Positions 54,007-64,000 of a stretch of 64,000 bases of DNA are shown piece after piece. Positions within the stretch are counted from its first letter, which is position 1. Every line of letters begins with the position of its first letter. A model generated the notes under the pieces. That model was given only the letters and a program-made list of their open reading frames with translations, was not told the DNA's origin and ran no database searches. This stretch comes from Varroa destructor. Its lineage: Eukaryota; Arthropoda; Arachnida; Mesostigmata; Varroidae. Where the stretch lies: positions 14,992,243 through 15,056,242 of the forward strand of contig NW_019211454.1 of assembly GCF_002443255.2 (NCBI RefSeq). Direction: 5' to 3'. A program made the translations under genes and the position numbers.

Positions 54007-57000
54007 GTTAGTCCAATTGTAATTGGTTGGTAGTTAAAACGAAATAAACAGCAAGAAGGAACGAGAGGGAATGCGGGAAAAATGAGTATTACGGACGCAA
54101 TATTCATTGTTCTTTCAAATGATACCGTAGGTAGCTTCATGCTTTTTATGCCCAGCCATGATTAAAGCAACTGGTATACCCGATGTACTGCATAGAGCGC
54201 AAACAGTGCACACATCGATTCGAGATGTGGGAGGCTATCTCTAAATTTCGAGTTGAGTGTGCAGATCTCTCATTATTCAGCATTTACCCAGACAGATCGA
54301 TAGTAACGTATTTTGCTATTGAGTTTAGGTTACTTGGTGTGGTAAATTTTAGATTTGATACATCTTATGTTGTGCAAACAGAGACCAGTCACTGTAAAAC
54401 CGAATGAAAGCGGTATTGCTGGACGTAAACATCGACACATATGTTTGATCAATACTCTTGATGTACCTAACAGGTATGAGTGGTCTACTTCCATGTCTCA
54501 TTTGAAATAATGAATATTTAGGTATATGCAATCTGTTTGTCCTGCTATAACTGTTTTCGCAACGATGTTTTTGCAAAAACAATTAGACAAAAGGCCTTAT
54601 CTACCCGTCTCTAACGCAATACAAGCTAGAAAACAGTATCTGGTCTATGGAGAAGAATTGGCTTTACAGTAACGAATTTAAATCCGACGTTCAAGTAGTA
54701 CCTTTTTCAACACTTCAGTGTCATCCTTTCAATGTATTCCAACAACAGATTCCACATACAGTACTAAGAAAAAAATTACTAGAGCGTAAGGTTTCCATGA
54801 GCTTACAGTGGGCAGATTAGAAAGGAAAAAGTGTTTTTATGAACAGAAAACAGTGGTCCGTTACTGCTTAGAACAGCAACCCACTTACAATCAAAGGACC
54901 GTTTAGTGGTACTTACTTTTCAAACTTCGTGATCTAAAAAGCATCAGAAAAGCTTTGTTATATCAAATCAAAGTGGGTTGTTGCTCCGCAGTCCACCAAA
55001 TTTTGCCTATATACAGTCTAATATACGCAAGTTTGCCACGTCTGCCATTGTTGTTATAGGCCAGAAATATATACCTAACGTTGGATGATAAGGAATCATT
55101 ACGTTCAATGTTATTAAATTCAGTGAAATCCTATTGTAATTAAGCCCAGTGAAAATAGCGTTATTGGCACTAAGCTGAACTGGAGTCAATATACAGTCCT
55201 TACTACCCCATATTTTTCCCAGATAATTAAAATTGAGCGACAACAATAATATCTTTGTAGTAGCTCGTTCATACTAATTTACAGACTAGCACGGAGACCA
55301 GAGCAAGCTAATCGATACATCGTTGACGAAATGCTATCATTTCACAGCAAACAATTTTTTTCCAATGAAGAAAAAACGTTTATGGTTTCCGTTGGCGCGA
55401 TTCGGTCGCGATAGGGTCGTTGTTGTCGTTTAGAAGATACTACGGAAAGCAGCGATTGAAGCCGCAGGTTCCAAGCGGTCTGTGACTGTTTACCGTTGAG
55501 AATTTAAACGTCTTTCGGTCAGTTACGCTCGCACGTTTTTCTCAGTCAGTGTTACCGAATAGACTATGGCAGTCGATTATTGTTTATGCTAAGGCGCCTA
55601 CTACGAGATTTGCTTTTTCAGAAATTGGCAACACGCGTACGATCGGGCTTTCGCAAGCAAACCGACCATGCCTTTCTTTCACTTTACTATTAACTTAACA
55701 TACATTTTCATTATAACTGTTATAATTGCTATAGTGATCGCAAGCTGGGTCTTGCCAACATACGCGTATCGTGCTGGTCGTCATCGGCGGTCTTGTGTCA
55801 GTTTATGCACAACGTTTACGCACGCATATAACGGTCCTACTACCTGCTGTGAAACGCCAATGGGCAAACTAAATACAACTGTAGTTTATGAAATGTCTAG
55901 TCGTATCGCAGGCGTGTTCTCGTGCACCGTATGAGCCAAAAGCGAAACGTTTCACATGGCCAATACGCGATTCGGAGTACGGATCAGACGGATTTTGGCC
56001 GCACGACGTGAGGTCCATAGCGCAGAGCATTGAAGCATGTGCACCCGTCGGTGTTATGTAATGGCGACAGCTTTTCGGAGCAGAACGGACAAGGGAAAGG
56101 TGCGGGGTGGGATGGTTACTGCAGTGACCAAAGCCTGACTGTTTAGGCCGTCTTTCAATGTATATAGGTAGAATCTGTTGTATGACCTTAGTATTTGTAT
56201 TAGCATTTCTGTTGAAACTATATCATTGTTGCAGATGATAGCAGGCAGTGACATCAACAGCGACAAACTCACAAAATGGTAACGGAGGCAATTGCTTCTG
56301 CACTGTAACAATGGCGGAACAGAACATTTATTCGTGTTTCGTTAAGTGATTTTTTTGAGTAGAAGAGTATGCGAAACAATTGAATTTTAGAACATTCAAA
56401 TAACGCGTTCTATAATAATAAGCATTAGGCAATCGCTTAGGCTGCTACCTGACGCTAGAGTGTCCCCAAGCGTTACTGTTGTGACTCGTTATACATTAAA
56501 GGATCTATACGATGACACCAAAAACGCAATATTAAGGCTTCTTTTGTTGTAACTCTTGTAGCCTACTTCTACTGGCTAATTCTATCGTTTTAAACATTCT
56601 CTATTAACGTTGAATATATCTACAAATTACTGCTTGATGTTTTGCAACGTAATTTGTTATTTACATCGCTGGGCGCCTGATTGTCACGTTTATTAAATAT
56701 TCATGCTGACATCTAGTCATTCGCAGACACTCCTAGCTCTTAGGACTCGAGCTTCTGTGCAATGACGTTAGCCCAACACTTAAATCAAAGGGACTTCAAT
56801 TAGGAACATCGAAAAAACATGAGACCTATAATTAAGGTTTGCACAGTGCACAGCCGGCACCTCTCTTCAAGTAAGACGTGTACTTCATTAGACCCGCCGC
56901 TTTGCCTCATCTTTTCTTTCGCAGGCATCACCGTCTTTGTGATAAGGGAAACGTCCGGCCGTCCACTTTAGTATTAGTAGTCGTATAGCTTTGTGTAAAT

Positions 57001-57265
57001 TTTATTTGTATAATTGTCCTGCCAACATCTTACACCTTTTGGACACCATATCTCTCAGCGGCCTGTTGGCCGCTCAGACTCATAGCACTATTTGGGTCTA
57101 TGCTCGAAGAGCATGCTTTATTGGCTCGGGTTTGTCCTTCGTCTAGGTTGGACTGACGAATAAGACAACAACAAAAACGCTCTCTAAATAGAAGAACGAC
57201 TCACAGGTATGAGCGAGCTCTAGGTTACTACACGTACGACGGTCAGCCAAAATGGGTCAACACGT

Positions 57266-57632
57266 TTGGTGTCGCATGGGTTATTTTTATCTCGACGCCA
57301 CCGTGCCGCCCAAAGGCTCCCGATCCATTTCGCTCGCCAGACAGAAAACCATTGTATAAAGAAGACGCTTAATGCCGCGACCTCGCAGCGCGGAAATATA
57401 CAGCGTGATCTCGGTGTACTCTTCAGCCATGGGTCTTTTGCCAGTCTGCGTAGGGTAGGAAACGAGTTCATTCAACTTGTAGCTAGAACTAGGCCAAGGG
57501 CCTAGTTTAGTCTACCATTTCGAGGGTTGCTGGGAGCGGTTCGAATATCTACTTGCGCAGGCTGCGATAGTGTCGTCTGAATTCTTGCTTCCGGTCGCAA
57601 TAAGTCACGACCTTTTCTGGATCACGATCTGA
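57266..57632 (+). pseudogene. Decayed LINE fragment, reverse-transcriptase C-terminal region
   Basis: In the plus frame 57,266-57,505 the peptide includes LPIHFARQTENH, then NIQRDLGVLFSHGSF. This recalls the segment after the RT palm in CR1/Jockey-type LINEs, where a basic stretch is followed by the well conserved DLGV motif. The neighbouring frame from 57,501 to 57,632 continues with YHFEGC and SEFLLPVA, similar to the F.gc and LE(Y/F)..PVW elements that follow. A stop and a one-base frame change show the copy is dead. It lies inside the desaturase intron, in sense orientation. Overlapping ORFs on the minus strand (57,220-57,475) are shadows. The family is inferred by eye only. Confidence 0.35.
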
Positions 57633-58183
57633 TTGTCTTCGTATGACTTTGTCTAGTTATCTACTTCGAAATAATGAACAGCCTAAAACTGAGGAAATGT
57701 ATAATACGAAAGCAAACTCTTATTGGTTTCCGTATTATCCTATAGTAGTTGTATATTATTACAGGACCGGATAGAGAATTGGAGAATTTTTTTTCGAGCC
57801 CATTTAATTTGTGTTTTCGATTTGAATGCGGCACCCAAAAAAACGTAATTATCAGGAGCGATTATGGTCGTCACACTCCAGACGAAGCATGAAATGCTCA
57901 CTCGTTAGCGTCGTCGGCCCACACTACTATTTCTTGAAGTACTATATTTACCTTTATACCAATCATCTAATCGTTTTAGATGCGGTCGAAAGACATCTGG
58001 CAAGAAGAAACCCTCTGCCAATTTTCCATACTCTAAAAGTGCGCCTTAGTCTTGGGTAACCATCATAAGCCGCGCATAGAACCATAAACGTGTTGGTGTC
58101 ACGGTTGTAAGTGTACAGCATATTTTTACTTGTAACTCGTGTGATTCTTCATCAAGCGGGAAAATGTCCATTAGCGGGATACG

Positions 58184-58232
58184 CTAATACACTACGCAAA
58201 AAATTGTCATAATTTTTTGCGCAATGTATTAG
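58184..58232. repeat. Tight hairpin, 22-bp arms, 5-bp loop, TA flanks
   Basis: The left arm 58,184-58,205 and right arm 58,211-58,232 match in reverse complement at 20 of 22 positions; both mismatches could be G-U pairs in RNA. The loop is GTCAT. Inside the outer CTA...TAG, TA dinucleotides flank arms containing GCAAAAAATT. This would suit a collapsed Tc1/mariner-like terminal repeat pair with a TA target duplication, but no transposase is present. Confidence 0.8.
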
Positions 58233-58529
58233 ATAGATTATAGGCAATATTTTATCTATAGAGTTCAATACTATTTATTCGACATAGAACATGGTGATCT
58301 CCATTTCTAACTGGTACCAAGCAAGGAAACGCACCACCTGCCCATTTTAGCCGACCCTAGATGGCCAGCTTCTGCAGCAAGTCTTTGGCATTGTTTGCTA
58401 CCTCTCATTGCCTCGAAATCTGCTAGGACGGCTTCCTCGCTCCATTTACTCATGCTCTTCTAACAGATACCTGCTAATCAAGGAACAATGAATCCTGCTA
58501 TCACTAATAGTATGATAACTAATATAGAC

Positions 58530-58680
58530 TCTGTGATAGCCTAGTGGGTAACACATTTGCCTGCTAATCGTAGGGACACATTGTGGTCTAGGTTCAAACC
58601 GGGGCGTAGAGACACTTCGTTTCGTTCTCGGAGCCAGCCGTCTGATAGAGTGCTACACGGCGGAACAGAGGGAAAATAGA
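58530..58680 (+). mobile_element. tRNA-derived SINE copy with A and B boxes
   Basis: TAGCCTAGTGG (58,537-58,547) matches the RNA polymerase III A box, and GGTTCAAACC (58,591-58,600) matches the B box at tRNA-like spacing. The segment between and after the boxes (CGTAGGGACAC, CGTAGAGACAC) is shared with the copy at 36,121, which makes it a dispersed family, not a tRNA gene. No proper acceptor stem closes, and the copy runs into a TA/GA microsatellite, a common SINE 3' end. It lies inside desaturase intron 1. Confidence 0.55.
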
Positions 58681-58690
58681 TAACATATAT

Positions 58691-58691
58691 G

Positions 58692-58727
<36 letters not shown>
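58691..58727. repeat. Compound TA/GA microsatellite
   Basis: A (TA)n run is followed directly by (GA)n, at the 3' side of the SINE copy at 58,530. Confidence 0.9.
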
Positions 58728-61700
58728 AAACAAATGCATATGTGTGCTTTGTTCCAATTATTAACTAAGTTAATAGTGAAACACTGTGCAGTTGAGCAAA
58801 AAACCTATAAGCATCGTTGATATACATGGTTGACAGTCACGTGTTTTTCTCTAGGCTGTGCGTTTCAAGGTCACAGCGTTTACTTTCGCATGTGTTTCAT
58901 AAAGTGCTTGTGTGCAGTTCCTCCTTCGCGGCTTTTTACTTCTACATACTTTCCAGTGTTTCCTGTCGCAAAATTTTTCGATCCTGCAAACTCGACGTCC
59001 GCGAACAGCGAACACGTTTTTCAACGATTTAACGACGTTCGCATTTTACAATTGGTGCACAACTTAATCTCTAATCCATAGATAATACAATGCAGTGCGT
59101 GCGACTTTAAACCCTGTGAGTGCCATGGGCTGATTAATAGATGGTGTATGATTGTCGTACTTACTGTCATTACAATCGCGCGCGTACGTGATAATAACAA
59201 CAATAGGCTCCGTAATGTTTGTACAATGTCTGCGACACGTTGACAAACGACGTTCACATATGAAAAGCCCTTGTACCTGCGTCACGCAGTTTTAATGAAC
59301 CACCGCCAACCGCCGAAAATAGACCGGATAAAAGGTCTGCTGCCGCTACCTTCCTGAAATAGATATCGATGAAACCATAGTATTTCTACCTCAGAGACAT
59401 AGATATAAATCACCCTAAAATGAATGATGGACATCCATCGTGTCAAGCATCACCGTTCGTTGTTCACGAGGTCAGCGATGCCGCCACAGCTTCATCTGCC
59501 GTCCGTTACATTTTGAAGACCTGATACCATCAATTAGCTAGAACTTTCTGCAACCAATGCTTGTGCGAATACTACGGGTAGTCCAGTCCTGACGGGAGTG
59601 TCAGCTCATTAGGAGTCGAAAATTGATAGACGAAGGTTTCACGACGGTGTGCCTATTTATTGGCACAGCTGAACGTATGGGTGATTAGCCTAAAAGGTGC
59701 TCCACACCGAGGTCAGGTGAAGCCCTAAAGATGATAGCAGCCCTTGGCTGTATGCCGTTCACGGTTCGCTACGGCATTTCGCCGTGTATTGTTGACCAAG
59801 CAACAAAATGCCACCGGCTATCCGTTCGAGGCTGAACGTGAAAGGATCCGCCGAATATCCCTTGTCGTCAGCATCGACAAGGCGTCAACGATCAATCAAA
59901 CATCGGAGAAAAAATTATCCCTAGGATATGATACCCTATTTATCACTAGCCTCATATGACAGTAATTTTTGCCTACTGACTCTGCGTTCTGATGGTTCTC
60001 TTGGCTGCTTTGGCGTTTTTGACTCCTACTATTTCTGGTGAAGCTTGTCTGGCGCGTCACATATTTCACGCGACGATTCCACCCCTAGTGTCATATCATC
60101 GAGAAGAAAAATGAAGGCCTGATAACAAAGAAAAACAGATGAAATAATTTCTCGTTTGGAAAATCGCGTTTTATATATATACAACGTATCCATCGATTTT
60201 TCTAGTCAATCACTGGAAGAGTCGTTGTATTGAACTTTTTGATCGTTATGGAATAGCAACTATACCACTTTCGGATGTTCGAAACACGCGTCACCGCTGC
60301 CTCTGTTGCAAATGCGTCGTCGCTGGGACACCTACATGAACTCTGGTAGTGGGTCTGTTGCTAACTATACGTCGGCCGTGGCATACGTTTGCACATGTGT
60401 ATAATAACGCGTCGCCGTATCACATGAAAATCTTACGTTATGCCGTCGTATGCGGTGTTTTTCCGATGATCGCTGAGCTAGGTAGTTTTCGCGCCGCACC
60501 TGATGTGCTGACAGCCAGAAAAGGTTTCCTTAATTTCCTGGCGGCGCCAGTATCGGTACTAGAGGTTATCGGCTTAACGGGATTTCAGCCCGTCGTTGGC
60601 AGCCGGAATGCGACGCGAACGTTATACAGCGTCTACTTGATCCATTAGTAGAATAACAAAAACAATAAAGGACTGAACAAATGCTACGGTGAATGCTGAT
60701 GATATTGATCATTTTGTTCGGGTGTGGCGGATGGGATGTACGTACGGAAAGGAGTGAGTCAGATTAAGGGAACCGGCACCAGAGATCCAACAGAGGCTTC
60801 GTGCGGCTGGGGTGCAGGTCTACTTTATTGATTTCGGATCTCATTTTGCAATGCTGGTTCGGTGCCTATCGGATTCGATGAATACGACCATTATTGACTC
60901 TGTCAGTTAAGTAGGCTAGCCGAAGATAGGTCTAAAACTGAAACACATCCCTGGCCCCGATCATTTTTTAACAAAAATAAAATCAAACCGGAAAAAAACG
61001 AAATCGACATCTTGTAATGCGCGATGAGTGGTCATTCTGCGAGCATTACGCAATAATTAATCAAGTTCAATGAAAAACAACTGTAATTCAATGTTTACGA
61101 GCATGATTTAAATATAATGAAAGCGTAGATTGCGATAGAAGCGCCTGTTAATATCGCAACTTTCTTGTTGTAATTATAATTTGATCAAATTATGTAACGA
61201 TCTAGAAGTTAATTATGAAATAATTAATTGCATGCCAAAACAGAGTCGTAATTATGTTACTAGGTGGCTTAAGGTACGCAAGGTAGGTACAAACGGTGGC
61301 CGCGACAGAAAAACATTCTAGCCTTCGGCAGTGTGAGTGGAGACGAACAACATGAGCTGAATTCACACGATAAAATCGCATTCTCTCCGTATTTTTTCCG
61401 CGATTTGTAATTTTGTATATGAGGCAAACGGTTGTCATAACAACATAATTAAAAGTAACCAATACATAGGAGTTCTTTCACGCACTTAAAATTCAAGAGC
61501 CTAACACTCAGTTCCAATCATCATAATGTCTTTATCGCCTTTATCGTCCGTTTAAAGGACCGTCAATACCGATAGCGCATACACGGGTCCTCCACCATAA
61601 ACACAATTTTTTCTCATCCCTTAGCAGACTATAGCGTTTTTAATTGCCAACAAATCTAACTCTGTATACCACTTCGTTTCGTCTTGTGTATTACATGCTT

Positions 61701-61782
61701 GTTTTGGATTTTCGTCTATTCTCGCACCGTCGTCGTCTGGGTCACGCATGGGTCTGTTTGTCGTTTTCGTGACGCATCCCAG

Positions 61783-61913
61783 CAATCGTGTTATACGTAT
61801 TGTCAGGCCTAGGAATTACAGCAGGATGTCACCGGTTGTGGTCGCACAAAAGTTATCGGGCTCGATTTCCGCTTCGGGTATTCCTTGCAACTATGCAAAC
61901 AATGGCTTTACAG
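61783..61913 (+). CDS. Acyl-CoA delta-9 desaturase, coding exon 2 with first histidine box
   Basis: This 131-bp exon completes codon 55 and encodes residues 56-98. It begins after a pyrimidine-rich tract ending CCCAG (AG at 61,781-61,782) and ends CAG before GTACCT, in phase 0. The peptide contains [10 protein letters not shown], then the first iron-binding box HRLWSH (His71 and His76, the HxxxxH pattern), then [10 protein letters not shown] and a third hydrophobic stretch ending MALQ. The order and spacing match membrane acyl-CoA desaturases. The residue just before the box is Cys70 where the family nearly always has Ala. The next exon should start with the segment leading to the second box (HRVHHK type). 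It was not found up to 64,000, so the gene is truncated by the window edge. Short ORFs running through this exon into the intron are artefacts. Confidence 0.93.
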
Positions 61914-64000
61914 GTACCTATAATATGTTCTATTGTAATGAGCGAAATGATTTACGTTTTGCATTTTGCGCCAGTAGAAAGGCAACGATGTTTGCTACAT
62001 GCGATGATGAAAATGCGTGTGAAATCTGTCTGTAAACAGATTATACTTACGTGCCAGGATCAGCGTCTCCTAATTAGTATTATTATTATTATTCAGCGAA
62101 TTTTTATAAATGTTAGTAGGCCATGTCACGTGTCAGCTAGGCTGTCTGTAGAAAAGAAAGACAATTAATCCCATTCAGCAGATTTTTCTAGTAATATTCC
62201 ATAGGCCACAGAACAGCGTTTTCAGTACTGCTTTCGTATCGAGGAAAGCCAAAAACGCTCCGAAACGGAAGAAACTTTACCTTCTACCCTTTTCTCACAA
62301 TATCCGCATTACCAAGCCACCAACTAGGTATACGCTTTTCTTCTCTCAGCGATACGGTTCCGTCAAAATAGCAGCAGTGTAGCTGAAAACGAGCGCTTCA
62401 GTGAGCCAAACCAATGCTATTTACCGCAGACCTGATTGTACTGAGAGTTATCTGTGTAGCGTACTTTGTTCGGAAACCAGTTTTGGAGAAGGACGAAGCA
62501 CCCAGCGGACTTTTACTGAAATACGCGTTGAGGTGCTTTAGAAGGGACAGATTTACCCTCCATAGACACAGCGGAACCAACGTTACGATCTAAGCACTAC
62601 AACCTGAGATTCAGATATTAATGTCAGTTTAGATAACATTAAATATTACGTTCTGAGTAGGTCAGTTCCTCGGTAATGGTGTGAATTTTCTTCGAGTTGT
62701 TTGGGAATGAGACGACGCTTACAAAGAGTCTCAGAGTAGTCCAGGAGTTATGAGTTCAGTTCTGAGTTAGACCTTATCATTCTACAACATGTGCGTTCTG
62801 TCAATTATTTTCAGTAGTGATTTTTCTGTGCCTCTTTAATGTAAAAAATATTACAATAGGAAATGAATGAATGAAATATTTATTTCATTGAACCTATGAA
62901 CCAGGTAGCTCAAACCTATAGAAGCGTTACGCAGTGTCTTTAGAAAATCTCCGCCCTATGAAATATGAACTGTTTTTCTAAGCAGAGAAAATTGCAGAAT
63001 CTTTGTAACATAATGGTAATATCGGAGCGAGCATAAGTAAGATTTGGTAGCCAGATCGGATTCAACAGCGGTAGATCAGCAGAGGTTGCTTCGATGAAGA
63101 AGGTGACAAGGAACATGCTATAGGACTTTCTTGGTGCATCTTAAACTATTCTGCCTATATTCAACAGAATGGCTTGCCAGCTGCCTAATTCGCTCTATAG
63201 CTGATTGGGTAGCCACAACAATCTACGGACGAAAAACGTCGTCGTTGTAGGAAGGAAGCGTCCTGCCAATTAACCGTTATAACCCAGCTTAATAACAGGT
63301 CCGACAAATTCGTCGACTTTCCCAGCTGTCGCGGCGGCCTTTGCCGCTATTACTGAGAAGTGATCTGGTGTTGGCAGAGCAACGTTTTGTCTGCCTGGCA
63401 CCCCGCACGATCGGCGGTAAATCGCCGATATGGGTCACGCCATAGTTATGATTCGATTAGTAACATGTAACAGGTTTGTCATAGTTTATCGATTATACGC
63501 CTAGTGGAATACTTTCGAGAAGAGACTTGTTTTTTTCTTTACTGTTGGGTTGAGCACGATTTATACGAACAGTTACAAGGCATTGAACATAAGTACGTGT
63601 CACAGCTCCACCATTAATGGAGTATATAAACGAGATTTGGTAACACATCTGATCGCTTTGTTACTGACATTGCGTTAGCAAGCTGGCGTCGACTAATATT
63701 TGAGACACAACGCCACAATCCTAATGCATTCGTCTGTGTTTCACAAGTAAAGATGAAAACAAGTAAAAACTCAAGCAAGCCATTTGACGGATGTAGCATA
63801 GGTTCGTGCATAATAAGATGCATACGAGGTACTATATAGGCATATTTTCCTTCAGTAGAATTCCTTCACGTTATTTTGTTAAATTTTACGAAATTTCCTT
63901 TCGGTTCTTTACGATTGTAGAATAGCATATTTGAGTGGAGCCGAGATCATCGGGTACACCATAAGTTCTCCGAGACCGACGCTGACCCGCACAATGCCAC
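61914..64000 (+). other. Start of desaturase intron 2, runs off the window
   Basis: The stretch begins with the donor GTACCT. I looked for the next desaturase exon (W-S/A-R-D-H-R-x-H-H-K) on the plus strand and did not see it. The stretch holds a short ATT repeat (62,078-62,093), an AATG repeat (62,862-62,875) and otherwise unremarkable AT-rich DNA. Confidence 0.7.
62078..62093. repeat. ATT microsatellite
   Basis: Five ATT units in desaturase intron 2. Confidence 0.85.

Larger units (their letters stand above)
54007..61782 (+). other. Intron 1 of the desaturase gene (7,776 bp)
   Basis: The intron is bounded by donor GTTAGT and acceptor TTTTCGTGACGCATCCCAG; the flanking exons join in frame as Thr54-Ala55-Ile56. 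The intron is AT-rich and contains a decayed reverse-transcriptase fragment (57,266-57,632), a tight hairpin with TA flanks (58,184-58,232), and a tRNA-like SINE followed by a TA/GA microsatellite (58,530-58,730). ORFs such as 60,349-60,648 plus (99 codons) are unrecognised and probably chance. Length and boundaries follow directly from the two exons. Confidence 0.85.

Noticed and set aside
58530..58610. tRNA gene
   Set aside because: A and B boxes are present but the acceptor and anticodon stems do not close, and a related copy exists elsewhere, so it is a SINE.
61748..62168. Uninterrupted ORFs of 95 and 126 codons
   Set aside because: Only 61,783-61,913 of the longer frame is desaturase; the rest reads past a clear GTACCT donor into the intron.

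Overview
The window looks like animal nuclear DNA, most likely arthropod. A mite or tick is a guess, based on the two recognisable coding exons, the AT-rich but CpG-tolerant base composition, many AT microsatellites, tRNA-like short repeats and a 100-N assembly gap. There are no bacterial operons and no long uninterrupted genes. Almost all open frames are short chance ORFs in non-coding DNA, so real coding sequence had to be found as spliced exons with conserved protein motifs and matching splice sites.

Two genes are supported, arranged head to head. On the minus strand, 40,028-40,091 is the first coding exon of a neuronal calcium sensor (frequenin/NCS-1-like) gene. It has a myristoylation-type N-terminus and a perfect GTGAGT donor, and a GC-rich block at about 40,170-41,880 lies upstream of it. 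I found no EF-hand exon to its left, so the rest of the gene is probably beyond the left edge and most of 1-40,027 would be its first coding intron. On the plus strand, an acyl-CoA delta-9 desaturase (stearoyl-CoA desaturase) has coding exon 1 at 53,844-54,006 and coding exon 2 at 61,783-61,913. A 7.8-kb intron separates them, and the split codon joins in frame. The later exons, with the second and third histidine boxes, lie beyond the right edge. A GC-rich leader/promoter block (about 52,500-53,840) precedes it, with four CCAAT/ATTGG boxes and a CACGTG E-box.

The rest is intergenic and intronic DNA. Two badly decayed LINE (non-LTR retrotransposon) fragments are proposed: an endonuclease-like one at 13,350-14,080 and a reverse-transcriptase-like one at 57,266-57,632. 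tRNA-like SINE copies lie near 6,955, 36,121, 42,225 and 58,530. Microsatellites are common. A 385-bp almost strictly alternating purine-pyrimidine tract occupies 51,079-51,463, between the two genes.

Structural curiosities include an 84-bp near-perfect palindrome built around (AT)14 at 36,881-36,964, a tight 22-bp-arm hairpin with TA flanks in the desaturase intron at 58,184-58,232, and several smaller inverted repeats. No complete novel system is evident. The best leads are the regulatory block of the desaturase, the double start of the calcium sensor, and the palindromic elements.
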